DNA of 60,000 nucleotides from Antedon mediterranea (GCF_964355755.1 NC_092673.1:20715001-20775000), one strand, 5' to 3'. Shown: positions 45,201 to 58,700, numbered from the stretch's first letter. Notes: generated from the letters alone by a model not told the origin. Translations and numbers: made by a program.

Positions 45201-48200
45201 AATGCATACGGTACGTCCGGTTCGGCGTCTCCTTATAATATTTTAGGGTGTATTTATTTTATGTATTTATTTTATCGTTAGGTATCGCAATTGATGGGCG
45301 TGGCATTGAAGCCATACCTTTGAATCCCTAAGGCTTCTAAACCTTGCGAGCTGCGCCATCTTGTTTAACTTTATTTACTATATGAACAATAATTGTATTC
45401 ACTAAATCATATTTTGCGGAACTTTTAATGTCGATAAGTATTAAATGTATCAATTTAAACATGGTGAACAGCCTGAAGAATATAAAATACATGAAATGTC
45501 AATTATTAACTCTTTTCCTGGGTTGAACACGTTCCAGTTCAATTCATTAGAAATCAATTACGAGTAAAATTCTAAATAATGAAGAATGAATGTATGAAGT
45601 TCACGGATGTAAAACACTTCAACCAACTTCCTTAACTATTATTAACATTAAAATATATATGAATAAAACAATTTAAATGTGAATGAATGTTAAACTTATG
45701 TCATTTTTATAAGGTCACCAGAATAGTTTTAAAAAAATGAATCGAAACAAAATTTTACCTGAAAAATAATCGGAAGCCCAAGAAATCGAATTAAAAGTAT
45801 TTTTTTTTATTAGAAAAATACTATTTAAAGATAAGTGTGTGTAGATCCCGCCCTCAATTCTAATCATGTCAAAAAGTTCTGAAGCCTCTTTTTACAATAT
45901 CCAATGATTTTATGTGACAGAATGTTAACAGTATTTAATTGCGTATGCGAAGAAGTGCCGGAATATAAAAACACTTTCTTAGAGATATTAGTAATTGGTT
46001 CAGAAAGCAGCAGGAAATTGATTTAGATCTGATTGTGGAGCTAATGAATTTAATAAAATCATTGAATGTGGAAGGAAGATACATAGATTAGCGTTTAATC
46101 ATTTGGTGCCAGAATTCAAAATTGAAAAAATATTTTGGCAATACATATGCTTTTAATGTAGAAATATTGAATACCTATGTTTATTTAGATTTTCTGTAGC
46201 CATTTGCAATGCAATGAATGCGTATTAGCTCAAACTTTATGTGATGTGCCCATATATGACCACGATGACGTCATATCACTACCATATTTGGGTATCTCAC
46301 TACCATATTTGGACACATCACAGTTTCTGTGTCAAACTAGTTTGATAATTTAGACAGAGCTTTACATTGTATACGGTACTTTTAGCGTATCGTTAGGTCT
46401 ATACCCTGATTTACCCTTTTCGATAGCGTGTCCGACAGAAATAAGTCTCACAAAAACAGTCAATAACTTGCCAAGCTTAACGGCAAATAGATTGCCTACT
46501 GTCAATAAATACATGTACCTATAAATCTAACTCACAAAACCCTTGTTTGATTTACCGTTTTTACATAAGAGACAAGGCGCATGTGTGTAAATTAAACGAA
46601 GACGATTTCACCGGCATTGTCTCAAATGACGACAATTCTGGACCCATTGACATCACTGTCAAAGTACGGTCAAATCACATGACACCTAAACGAGGTGAAG
46701 ACAGCAAAATGTCAACGATGAGAGATCGATGGGTTCTTGTGTAAACAAGCAGACTGGGTGTAAACATTGAGAGATGAGGGTATCCTCTTCAGGACAACTC
46801 TTTAGCTAAACGACAATATTATAATACATGTAGCAGAAAATAACTGTGCTACTTTGTAGTAGTACACTACTTTGTAGTAGTACAGTAGTAGACAAACAAT
46901 AGGACAAAATATGGCCAACTTGAATTCGTCTATCGTGCGTCGGCACTAAAGTAATTAAAAATGTCCTGTTCGTTCTCTATTTAGTTACACCTGCTAGCAA
47001 TACTAATCTACATTTAATGAAAATATTATCTCGTAAAAATGCATACATTCAGATTTGCCGTACAACAACCAAACCGAATACCAAAGTTGCAATGAATGAA
47101 AGTATTTTGTTTGGCTACCTAGTTTTGTTGTTACTTTTAGTAGTTGTCTCTTTCATGTTGTAGCTGTAAACAATATTGACCTACAAGTGACCATGTTTCC
47201 AAACATGTTTGATGCTTTAAAGTTACCTTTATATACAACAGTAGAATGTAGGCCGGGGAACGAAGTTCATTTACATGAAGGGTATACGTGAGGCCCATGG
47301 GGAGAAGTGGTTCGAAGTACTTTCTAACACATGAACTAATAAAGACAAGGTTTTTTTTAAAAGTGACGTCTCTTTTTAGATGCGTTACCAAAATGTCAGA
47401 AAGTGACACCTTCGTTTAATGCTATAACTACTTTCGATTTCTTTTCGACCTGTTTATAATAAGCATACAGGCGTATTATAATCGGCCGCTATTGTCTTTA
47501 ACGTGACTAACACCTCGGTCCCAGGACATTAAACAACAGGTTCTATTACTGTTGCCTGTAGGCCCATTTGGGACTTTGAAAGAGTCCGCTACCTCAATAT
47601 CAGTATATTGCCAATTAGCCTATCTACTAGGACACTATGAACATGCCGTACATAACGTGATGCGTGGTTATACTTATTTCAACAGATTCCATTATAATAA
47701 CTGTAAAATATTCAGACTAAAACGGAAACCAAAGGTGTGTTCACATGGAAGTTAAATTAATATTCCATAAACCGGTCGTCTGTTAAAATACAGTACAGTA
47801 GGCCCACGGTACTGTGTAATAAAGCGATAATAAAAACATTGGTGAACTGCGGTCTGACATTGTCAGGTAGCCAAATCAAACAGCAATTGGGCCAGGCCTG
47901 GGTCGTGCAGACGAAAACGAACCTCCGTTTTTCGTCACCTTCACACGGCCACTGGGGACATCATCTCAGGAAAATAACCCTGCTGAATTCTCTAAACCAT
48001 TGAAATTGATATTGACAATATCCACAAAGTGGAAAGTTTTTTTTTTCTATAGAAAGGATAGGTTCTTGACAATGTATGTCCTCGCTCCAAATAACAATTC
48101 ATAATAACCCTTTTCCGATTGATAACAAGTTTAGGTACGCAGATAACTTTTAATTTGGTTATTTTGGCCTATTTACTTAAACAACTATTTATTTAAAAAT

Positions 48201-49806
48201 TAGGTCTTTATCGGAGTCGCGTTGTAGGCCTGTTTTACAACCTATCGTACGTAGGATATAGGCCTACCTCCATTGACAATTGCAAAAGGCTGCCTACTTT
48301 CTATGAGTTTTATATGGGTAAAGTCCTATTATGTTTTGACAACTTTTTTAAGAGTTAAAACTCCCTTTGTAACATGACAACCGGTAAATATTGAATTTTA
48401 AACAGGAAAGTGATACAATATTCCAATACAAAGAAGCCATCAACACAAAACAAAATCTGACTAAATTTAAAGAAAGTAAAAACAGCTAGATGAAAGTGGA
48501 AAATACTTTACTACTACAGTAAGACCCAGGTCATCCGGATATTACATAATTGTGCCAATATAGAAGGGATGTTTAGTGGTCTGCATCAAGCGCTACTAAA
48601 CAGAGGGCTGGTATGTATCTATGATAAGTTCATTGGCATAGATTAAAATATTTGAGAATGAAAATAGCTGTGATAGCTGTATCTATAATAAGTTTGAAAT
48701 AAAGATCTGAATTATTTAAAAAGATTCTGGGCATATTAGGCTTGAATTAGGTAGTAGTAGGCCCACCGGGTTTGTTGTTGTGAGGTCGTTGATTGTAAAG
48801 TTTGTCTAGCTTCAAGGTTGAAAGTATGACGCAGCTGGTCCCCTATGCTCGTTTTTTTTTTCGGTTGAGCCTAAAAAGAGAAGTTAATTATCACTGTCTG
48901 CCGCACCAGCAGGCATAGGCCAGACGTTCCCAGGTCTCCCTGCTCACCAGTCGTTGGCCTAGTGTGATTTGCTTATAATTTGAGTAACCCGTCAGTCCCA
49001 ATTTCCGTCTAATGACTAAGACAGGGGCGTTCATTTACCCCCTACGGTCCTCTTACACAAACGATACAGTGTTTAGTGGTGTGTGAATGGTATGTAATGT
49101 TAAAAAGTAATTGAAAAGTATTCCTCACCATTTGGGGCGATTATCCAATTACTCCATCCCACTTTCTGAAAATCTACATAAAAGTCTAGGAGTTGGCATT
49201 TAGATTTTTTCTGGTTGGGTCTCTTTGGTTTTGAAGAAGATGCTCGTTTCCTCCGCATCAGTACAAGGTTTTCATCTTTATCTAAATGCGTTTCTTCAAC
49301 ATTACTGTTTGTGATTCCTGATGGTTTGATGTCTCTTATTTTTATAGATTTATCATTTAAAAACAACGCCAGTAATGGTGTCCGTTCGCTATGATTTTCA
49401 TTTGGAAGTTTTGTAAACGATATTAATTTCTTAATAGTTTTGTTATCGGTTTTTACACGGATTTCAAATACACAATTTAATTCGTCTCCATCTTGAAACG
49501 ACGAATGTAATTGGCTGAAAGCTGATGTTACGTCAAAATCCAACCAACCAATGTAGCTGATGTTCACAGTTCTTTCAGTTATCAATATTTTTCTTTTATC
49601 GGACGATGACGTTCTCTCATCGTGAACGAGATAAACTTTGATTGAAACATCACCGTTGGTGTTGCGAAAATCAGCTGTTGCATCGGTCAGTTTATTTTGC
49701 CTAGGTCTTTGCTTGTAAAGATGTAACTCGGCAAAAACTACCGACTCCCTTTCTAAAATACCATTTACATTGAATGAGAACTCATTTCTTCCAGATGAAG
49801 ATTTTC
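42230..49806 (-). CDS. TGF-beta superfamily ligand (BMP/ADMP-like), 5' exon missing
   Basis: Secreted signalling ligand. Two exons were found: 49129-49806 (starts in phase 1 after TTAACAG, ends AATG before GTGAGG) and 42230-42480 (after TTGCAG, ends with TAA). The first encodes most of the propeptide (GWLDFDVTSAF, SERTPLLALFLND), a furin-type site RRKR and the start of the mature domain (CQLLDFYVDFQKVGWSNWI). The second begins GYKANYCEGNCPFPL, has NATNHA (N-glycosylation), PCCVPDK and ends SCGCH. The mature peptide would be 121 aa with all seven canonical cysteines, including the one for the intersubunit disulfide. The BMP-type CPFPL and the VVLKEFDAMVATSCGCH ending point to the BMP/ADMP side. 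An intron inside the mature domain and a large middle exon recall Nodal genes, so orthology stays open. The signal-peptide exon is not identifiable up to 60000. The intron is 6.6 kb. Confidence 0.9.
44450..44564 (+). other. Exon-like segment on the plus strand, unassigned
   Basis: A good 3' splice site precedes it: a possible branch point CTAAC near 44403 and a pyrimidine-rich tract ending CTTTCTTGTCCAG. It ends at CACC before GTAAGTAA, a consensus donor. The 115 nt are open in only one frame, which runs from the first base (GLRGRMASKESGFEHILGG and on) and includes an ATG in good context at 44465. GC content is well above the surroundings. No family was recognised and no partner exon was found. 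It lies antisense within the intron of the TGF-beta ligand gene. It could be an exon of a nested gene, a lncRNA exon or chance. Confidence 0.35.
46228..46364. mobile_element. Palindromic MITE, copy 7 (intron of the TGF-beta ligand)
   Basis: The left arm is shortened to CTCAAACTTTATGTGATGTG. The right arm CTAGTTTGATAATTTAGACA is intact but for point changes. The interior GATGACGTCATATCACTACC contains a TGACGTCA palindrome. Confidence 0.75.
46365..49128. other. Rest of the TGF-beta ligand intron
   Basis: No further element was recognised. A short plus-strand frame at 46547-46744 (65 codons, hydrophilic) has no known match and no splice context that I could support. Confidence 0.4.
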
Positions 49807-52800
49807 CTGTTAAGAGTAAAAAACGAAAGGTTAACACAACACATCCATCAAACTAGTCAATCATAAAAATATAAAAGCTATCTAAATATGAGGATGGGAT
49901 CTTTAGTTGATTGTAGAATGAAAGGTTAATCTATATCATTTTTAGTAGGATTAAAGATTGGTTGAATCGGCGAGACGTACCTCTGGGGAATCAAATTGGT
50001 TGGTTTCTGATTCTCTAAATCAACGGTACGCTTACATTATTAATAATCACACGGTATATTTAGATATTCATATTATATTTAGAAATATTATTTATAATAT
50101 TAATTTTCGAAGGCTTTATTAAATAATGTGTAGGCAACACCTCATTATAGCTCTGACTTATATTTTTGTGTTGTAGGCCTATTTGTATGTCACCGGTAAA
50201 TAATACAATTTGACTAAATTTTAAATCTACTAACTAATCTAAATTAAATATCAAACAGAGTGTAACAATCTATTAATACACAAATATAAAATAATTGTTA
50301 TTATTAAGGAACCCGATGGAAACTTAATTCTTTTAAGGATTCATTGGGCCGTCCCGAATTTGTGTTTATTAAAAAATATATATATATAAAGAAAACAAAA
50401 ACAGAAACATTGAAATCACAAGAATGTACCGTTTTTCATAAACAATTACAGTATATAAAGATTAATTATCAAAAATTATTTTTGTGTGTGAATTATGATA
50501 AACTAATGTGAGCTTAATAAGTTTAATTGTTCTGTAAACTCTAGTTTATTTCAATTTAATATTGATATGTGTATACATGCTGTCAAGGAAAGTCAGATAT
50601 GAATGAACGTGACAGTACGTCTAGTAACAGGATCAACACAGATATAGAAATAGGAAGCGAATTTCCTCGACGGCTAGCCCATCTCATCAACATTACATGA
50701 TTTCTACTAGTGTGTAATTTTCTCAACAGAAATGTCACATAAAAATAAAAATCAGTAGGCCTACATATTCCAATATTATCATTTGCTCTACTATTTCGTA
50801 CACACTATCAAACTAGTTTGACAAAAAAAGTGTTATGTAGCCAAATATGGTGGTGATATGACATCATCATGTTCATATATGGGCACATCACATTTTTTGT
50901 CACATAAAAAGTTATATAGTGTAGACAGACATAAGCCTTCATCGTTCACCAGGACACATCGACGTATGGAACGCCTTTTGCGCGCACGTGATAATATTGC
51001 GTCTTCTCATGGATCTCTTTTAAAGTTTGTTGTTGTTTCTTACGTGGATTCGTCCTACGTTTCAGAGGCAAGATAAGAATTAAGAATTTAAGTGCACGAA
51101 TTTCAATGGTTAAATAGGAAAAACTTATATTAAAGTTTGAAAAATACGATACAAAATAATACACGTCATCGTGTGTCCAGGATGTTCAAACACCTGGGAC
51201 CTTCTTCAGCGGCCATCATCCCTGGGTTTATCAATATTTCTCGTGTCAGAAAGAAATTCTTATCGCGTACGTCCTTAACCTTGTGGACTTCTTTATTGCC
51301 TACAAATTATTTTAGGAAGTTGTGTTCGAGCCGGGCAGCTGGCCAGTCATCCGACATAAATTTAGAGTGAGCATCCCCGCCCGACCGCATCTTGGAAATA
51401 GTGTCACAAGTAGTCACCGCCGTCACTTTGGCCTTTCTTCGTGTGCTTTGTGGCGGGCAAAAGCGTTATTTCTTCAATTGACATTATTTAACAAATTTGA
51501 CACATTATGACGTGTTGGCATTTATCTTGATCTTGTATTCTAATTGAGTGTTATGATTATAATTACACGAATAACACTATGTAAACATATCGAGAACTTT
51601 TTAAGTAAACACACGGCACTAGCCTTTGGGTTGACAATACGGTGTGCGGTATTGCGGAGTACTCCTGCTGTGTTCTTGTTAGATTATAGTTAACGGCGAA
51701 ATTTATCTAAACATTCCAACTAAAATTATTTTATGATGATGATGTTATTTAATAAATGTTATCGCTTGTGAAATCTTTTGGCATCACCCTTATATTCTGT
51801 ATACGTGAGATTTTATGTCATGTTTGCTAGATCCAACTCATTTTACACGCACAAAACTTAAGCAAAAATAAGAATACTCAATCAAACCAACTATGGTTGG
51901 AGCTCTGAGAGGTCATATAAAAAATAATAGTATGATTTTCTTTATTGTTTAATTATCTATAGTGAAATTTTTCGGGAAAACTCAGAAAAATGGTTACGAT
52001 TTTAACTGAAAAATAATATGTACCCTAATAATACTGTACTGTAGTAATACGTTTTGTAGGATTTTTCCATTTGGCGTTCCATACAAAAAGGCCAGAAAAG
52101 TTACAAACGGTCTCGTCATCCACCTCTACAGCTGTTACACCTCAGCCTGGCATCGATGGAATACCAAAACCGATACAGCTCAGATTTAAACCAAAAATGT
52201 GTGTACTTTCACAGATACAAGATATCAAACAACCAAATTATTTGTAAAAAATAAATGAATTGATCAATCAATCAATTTTTGGAGAAAATAATGATAGACC
52301 TATAAATCAACAAAATAATTTATATTTTCCACTGCTTATTCAATAATACCAAAGAAACGAATTGTCACAATATGTTTGTAGTTTTTTTCAAATCTAAAAG
52401 GAGACCAACTTTGCCTAACAAACAGGACCGCTATCAATTAAAACGTGTATTCACATTAAATTGGCGATAAACGAAGCAATCATGTTCCATTAAAAATATA
52501 ATGCGAAAAGAAATGACAAAAGTTCCTGCCGGCCACTGATCAATGTATTAAATTACGGTAGGTATAGCAATAGGTCACCTCGCGTTCACTGGTTTAATAG
52601 AACAGGGGATTCCGTTGATTGAAAAAAGTGACGACTATTACGCGCGCGCGTACAAATGATGATGGGTATTTCGGCATTCCGTACGCGCGCGTCTAGTTGG
52701 TGTTTAAAAAAAAACTCCTTTTGAAAAAAAGTAACAAACGTATAAACATATCGTAATGGAAATCTTTATCTGGATTACGTACGACATGCTCGAACAAATT

Positions 52801-53602
52801 GGAGCGCGTGCTTTTTATGACATTTCCATTTCCTTTATTTATCTAACCGATTATAGGTTACATCAAGAAAAACTGTTCCAAATGTAACCGTATAACTGTA
52901 TATTTTTTGGTATCAATTGAAGGCCTAGTTATACATATATTTATCATAAAGTAATCAAACGTTAATTACAGATTTTGAAAGCAATTCTTATTAACCGCAC
53001 CATTGTAAAAACACCTACATTTCGAAAATTGTTCTTTTCTGTGGATTAGGTGAATAATGAGTAGGCCTATATATCCATGATTCACGTATTGGCGTGGTCC
53101 ATTTGGTTTATTTAATTACCCGGAAAAAAATTACTTCTTTTTGTTCAAAGAGCTCAAATAAACAGAGAAACAAGTTTAAATTGAGTAACTGGGCTACGAA
53201 TAAAACGCTTTGAATATAAGACTATATTCTGTAATTTAAGGTAAAAACTATTCCATATACGGATATGGAAATTGAGTCAGAACCAACAAAAGTGTAATAC
53301 GTGTTCAAATCTCAAGAGATCACGTGACTTATTGAAACACTATTTCGTGTAAAGTTTGTATTTGAAAATACTGCAGTAATACTTGAAATGGCGGTAATGT
53401 AATAACAAAAATGTTATCAATATAAATAAGTAAAACTGGTTTTGATTGAAAGATATACGCGCGCGTGCGTACGTATCCAACAAAACTAAACAAATTTGCT
53501 TTTACTTAAGTTTAAAAACGCATACTAAACAGTTGATTTGTTACTCCTAATCGGACAGAAGGATATATTGCTAACCTTAGTGAACAAAGCAATTAATTAT
53601 AT
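49807..53602. other. 5' intron of the ligand gene or intergenic
   Basis: I looked here for the signal-peptide exon (minus strand, ending in phase 1) and found none that I can support. 50800-50934 is a palindromic MITE. Higher-GC sequence at 51170-51480 has short frames on both strands without recognisable similarity. Alternating CG motifs are at 52639-52652 and 52682-52692. Confidence 0.4.
50800..50934. mobile_element. Palindromic MITE, copy 8
   Basis: The left arm ACACTATCAAACTAGTTTGA and the right arm AGTGTAGACAGAC enclose AAATATGGTGGTGATATGAC and CATATATGGGCACATCACAT. Slightly eroded at both ends. Confidence 0.75.
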
Positions 53603-53923
53603 ATGAGTTTAGCTGTCAAAAGAACAAAGTGGCAAGGTCTATTTACGTTTGTTCAAATGGTACATACCAATCCTTGCATTTTAACTATTGTATATGAAGG
53701 ATCAATTCCTCTATTTGCAGCATTCGTCACTAAAATTGATCGAACACCGCAGCTGACAACAAACCGGTTTAGTGCACTCCTACAACAGCTAACAAGCGAC
53801 CTTAAATTGGCAAATGCCGACATTGTGGAGGCATTCAAGACCCGCTTAGCTCGTCATTTAATTAATGGTTCCGATCAATTAATGCCCCTTAATTTAATGC
53901 TTATAAAACTATTAACCGTCTAA
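53603..53923 (+). CDS. Unassigned open reading frame, 106 codons
   Basis: An ATG-initiated frame (MSLAVKRTKWQGLFTFVQMV and on) with a balanced composition and an alpha-helical-looking middle (LLQQLTSDLKLANADIVEAF). It belongs to no family I recognise. No splice sites, neighbours or polyA signal support it, and the opposite strand also has a 61-codon frame. It may be a remnant of a mobile element gene or chance. Confidence 0.2.
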   Translation: MSLAVKRTKWQGLFTFVQMVHTNPCILTIVYEGSIPLFAAFVTKIDRTPQLTTNRFSALLQQLTSDLKLANADIVEAFKTRLARHLINGSDQLMPLNLMLIKLLTV

Positions 53924-55440
53924 ATCTACAACGATATTTGTTTGTACATACTGCTGCCTATTCTTATTAACGTTTCATTTCATCATTTTTATGTGTTTAT
54001 TGAATTATTCAAATTTGGTAATATGACCTGATTAGGCCATTTCTGTATAATTATGACCTCTATTTTGGCATCCTACTTTGTATACCATCGTATATCGACA
54101 TCCGGGATACAAACTAAATGATCAATTTAAGAGTACTTTATTTTAGAATGACAAATATTTGGGAAATATAGAAACTATTACCTTATTACAGAATATACGT
54201 ATTGGGAAATCCTTTTAGATGTTTATTGTGATTGGTAAATAAGAATATTTAACGGTAAATACGTATTGCCGGAAATAATTGATGGTAAAACGTTACGAAT
54301 TAGTTGAGTAGGCCTAATATTATGCCTGATCTATTATATTGAAATTTGTAGTAGTAGTAGTAGTAGTAGTGTTTATCAATGAGAAGAAAAAAGGAAATTA
54401 TGTTACAACTTTTTTTCAACAGGTTGCAGAAAATACATCCGTAACTTTAAGGAAAAAAAAAACAAATGAAAGCATTTGTCATTTATTTTTATATAATCTA
54501 CTGGATTTAAATCTGTGACAATAGCTTAAGTAAAATTAGGTTAAGAGGTTTCGAGTTAAGTGGACAAGAAAGAAATACGAAGGAGGTTTCATAGGCCTAA
54601 AAATAATCGTGAGAAACCGCATTTAAAGAAGTTATTTCTAACTACTGAACTTCTATGACCCCTGACCAATAGCAATGACCAACGTTATATTTGTATAATC
54701 AGTATATATGTACTGGTTAAGGCATTAATTATGGTAAAATCCAAGCCAAACTAAGTGAATGAGCTAAGCATTATACATAGCGGAGGAAAAACTCGTTGGT
54801 ATATGCCTATACCAAAATATACTAAATAATTACATTTACTTGACTCTGAAATAAACATATTTAATTAGGGCCTATAGGCCTACTTTAATACATGAATAAA
54901 AATGTCATAAATGTCTTTCATTCTACATTTTTTCTCATACAAAATCTTTCAGTTTACAATCAAGTAAAATCATGAACGCCTTAAAATGAAGAAAAAACGT
55001 TGGTTGGTAAGTTAGGTTGACGTAGTAAGAACTACGCTATCCTTTCTGGGAATATTCCAAATGTTGAATCACAATTTCACACGATGTCGTCGAATGAATG
55101 CAGGCAGCAGAATACTTGCCTCTCATTCCTACCTCATATAAAGCTTAATCGATGTGCCGGAAATCATAGTTATGAACAAAAACAGGGGCCTAATCAACAA
55201 GGTTATGGATAATATCAAAATAGTCAGCAGCAGTGAAGTTTCCATAAACTTTGCATTACGTTCATGCGAATACGGTAAATAAAAACCAGATGTTTTCACT
55301 TACAGTCACTATACATTCACTAAATGCCCCGATATCCGAAGAGGTATTTGGGGACACGTCGTGTTCACGATATTCAAAATTTAGTCTTCTATAAGGTTGT
55401 TTATTGTCGGTTTATTTTAATTCCCAGCATTTATCCCATT
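53924..55440. other. AT-rich region, no gene recognised
   Basis: A GTA microsatellite lies at about 54348-54370. Nothing else was supported. Confidence 0.5.
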
Positions 55441-55780
55441 TATGAGTTGAAACGTTGTTCGATGATTAAATAAACCACCAATAAAAACGTATATTAAACT
55501 TGTTAAATAAGCATGTTGCATACAAACATAATTTATAATTGAAACTCGACGAAAACTAAAAAGTTGCGTCCAATTTCCAGTTTGGTCTATTTTACACTAC
55601 GATATTTTATTATGAATTGAAACTTTATTCGATGATTAAATAAATCACCAATAAACGTATATTAAACTTGTTAAATAAGTATGTTGCATGCAAAACATAA
55701 TTTATAACCGAAACTCGACGAAAACTAAAAAGTTGCGTCCAATTTATAGTTTGGTCTATTTTAAACTATTTTATTAAACT
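55441..55780. repeat. Tandem duplication, 170-bp period, two copies
   Basis: Copies start at 55441 (TATGAGTTGAAACGTTGTTC) and 55611 (TATGAATTGAAACTTTATTC). Both contain CGATGATTAAATAAA, CGTATATTAAACTTGTTAAA and ACTCGACGAAAACTAAAAAG, and end TTGGTCTATTTTA. A few substitutions and small indels separate them. Confidence 0.85.
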
Positions 55781-58700
55781 TTTTTTTAAATTTTGTATTC
55801 GCCGTAGTTTTTTATATTCGAGTTGAGGGTTTTTGGTGAAATATTATTATTCTAAACACCTTACAAGTTTACTCATCGGAGTTAGGTATTGTGAATGATG
55901 GGTTAATTTCCCGTCTATATTGCATATAATTACAGCTCTTTACTTGGACTATATTTTTCATCTTTTAACAACCTAAACTTGACAGCTGATTGGTCACGCG
56001 ATCAATCCAAAGACTTCAAAACAATCGCTCTCGACAAAGTCAAATATATGTCAGTTTATGTCTTTTAACGTTTACTGATTTTAATACGATTGTAGAAACT
56101 AATATCAGTTTGCTTCAAAGTTCACTAACTTGTATGTAAAACAAAATATATTTGTATAACGAGCATACACATTTAGTATTAATAGCTCGCATAACAAGTT
56201 ATGAAATTATAAGTAAAGAGAAACAATAATACAAAGTTGTATCATGTAATAATACTATAATACTATAAGGTTTCATTTCCTTCTTTCCATGCAATTTGTA
56301 AAAATAATTTACAATATTTTTCAAAGATTATAGTTGTATAGTTCATCATAAAATTGGTTATTTTTTTGAATTGGGTATTAACAAACAAGACCGTCTTCTG
56401 TCTGCCTATGTATAGAAAATATATCTTGAGAATACAGTATAAAAACGATAAGTTATATATATATTTGAAAAAAATGTATAAAGATGTTTGTGTTTATGAC
56501 TAACGAAAAGTCAAATGATTACCAGTACATTGTACCGTATGTGTTAATTATTTTTTTTTAAGGACAGGGTTTTCATATGATATAACTGCAAAAATGAAAT
56601 ACTATAATTCGTATTCGTACTAATAGTAACAGTGAAGAATTTTAGGTGTATACATTTGGTACCAACCATCGAAATGTGTTAGTTAAATAAAAATAGAAAA
56701 AAACATAACCTTAAATGACTCACGTGACATTACAGAACATTAATGCCTTATTAGATGTAAACAAACGAGTTAGAAGAATGTTCTGTTAACCTGCACATGT
56801 AGTGAGTCTATAAATCATGAAAAGATTAATGGAGTGTAGATAAATATAGTTAATGTAGCAGTCATCGGTTTCTTTATCGCCATCAGTATTCAAAGTGTCT
56901 TTATTTACTTTGAGAAACGATGTTCGCTTTCTCGTCTGCGAATACACCAATCCGATCGTAAATTTTCTATTTTTTTTTTACTTTTAAGTAAACAACAAGA
57001 TAGAGTTGTATGTGTGTTTGATTAAAAATTTGCAAAGATAATTATTTGAAATTACAGAGCAAGTACAATTTAGTTCGAAGTTAAAAGGACAGATTAACAA
57101 AAACCCACATACGAGCACCCGCCCTACTTCTTATTTATGACGTCTTAGGTCTTTAAATTTAATTAGAAATAGGCCTACCGTTTTGCCTTCTTTAATATAT
57201 TTAGGTATACTACCCCTTGCTGAAAACTTGGAAAATTTAATTTAGGTAAGCATGTTTCGACGAAACAGTGCCGATGTTTCTTCGGTGTTATTTCTTGGTA
57301 TCAATTATGGTTGTTATCCTACTTTCTTGCTTACACGATTACAAAAACAAGAGTTCGAGAAACTTTTTCAATCATCAATCACAAACAATCAAAATTATAA
57401 TCAATTTTAAAATTAGTTTAGATATTATGATACAGTACACGTGTGTGTATACGACATATGAAAGTAAAATTGAGTAGTTGATTGGCTTAACGGTTGAATG
57501 ACGGAGGGCTGTGAAGTAATTTAACGATTTGTTGGCTTTTAATACTCCAGAGAATCGAAACGAATTCGTTGATTGAATTAAATTAAGACAATCGTTTTTT
57601 AGTTGGAAATAGCCCGACAAAAACACCGTTTGTCAATCAAATGTATAACTTGATATAGTAGTTTAAGGGTTTGATTATGCCTCAGTGACTTCCAGACTCA
57701 CTCGTGGGATTCGTTAGAATTCAAAATCAATCAATGTTTTTGTCAACAAACCAATATATTAATGAAGAACCTATCACACTTTCACGTCACTCAATCAATC
57801 AATCAGGTAATTTGGACTTTTATAAACGAATTACCTGTATATTTCCTCTATCATGGGTTCATGTACTTTTGCTGATAACTACGCCACGTCTGTGGCCTAG
57901 GAAATTATGTTGTGGTTGGTCACCTACTATTCAGTGCGATTTAACCGCTAATTATAGATTTCATTTTCCTCCAGAGCGGTCACATTGTCATTTTGTCTAA
58001 TGTTTCCATTATCTAACGGACAATAACGCAATCATTATTAATTACCAATCATAATTGGTCCCAGAACACCAAGGTTACGACGAACATCAAGTATATGATT
58101 AAATTACATTACATTATTTAATTCAAGCTAACGAAGTTATATTAAAGCGACATTTTACAAGACGGTTATTACAACAAATAAAACTACATACGGGTATTAC
58201 TATAAAGTGCGTGCGCGTATACAGATTATGTTGCGCGTCCGATGAATACAATGAACATTAAATATTTCAAGATATTTACATTAACAAAAACGATATAGAA
58301 ATAGGGCCTATATGATGTTAAAGTAAGATGCCCTACTTTAAATCCAATACACCAGTAGTGTGTCGGAGTCTGCTGTAGACATAAAGATTGATTTCAAGGA
58401 AACAAGTCGATGATTGTAAAGCAAATAGTCGCATTATGATTCAATTTAATTTTTGAAATATGATATTCATTTTGCCATTGTTTCTCGAGTAACGTTTCAC
58501 ATTTTGATGGTTGTTAAAGTGTTGGTATTCTCTCATTTGTAGGCCTAATCATTACATTATTGTTAACGTTGTGGGCGACGACGACGCTGACTTTTAATTG
58601 ACATTAACGTAATTTGAATCGAGTCGAACACGCGGTAGGTACGGTAATTTGTGATTGCGGTAAATTTTAGTCACTTTACTTGTTTTTAGTTTGTAGTGTT

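Noticed and set aside
50946-51164. Minus-strand frame with a hydrophobic run before a GTAAGA donor, also considered as the signal-peptide exon
   Set aside because: The frame has no ATG upstream of the donor, and an in-frame stop lies a few codons before it.
55290-55410. Open stretch on the minus strand ending at a GTAAGT donor, considered as the missing first exon of the TGF-beta ligand
   Set aside because: It has no ATG, no signal peptide and no convincing acceptor, and does not resemble a TGF-beta propeptide.
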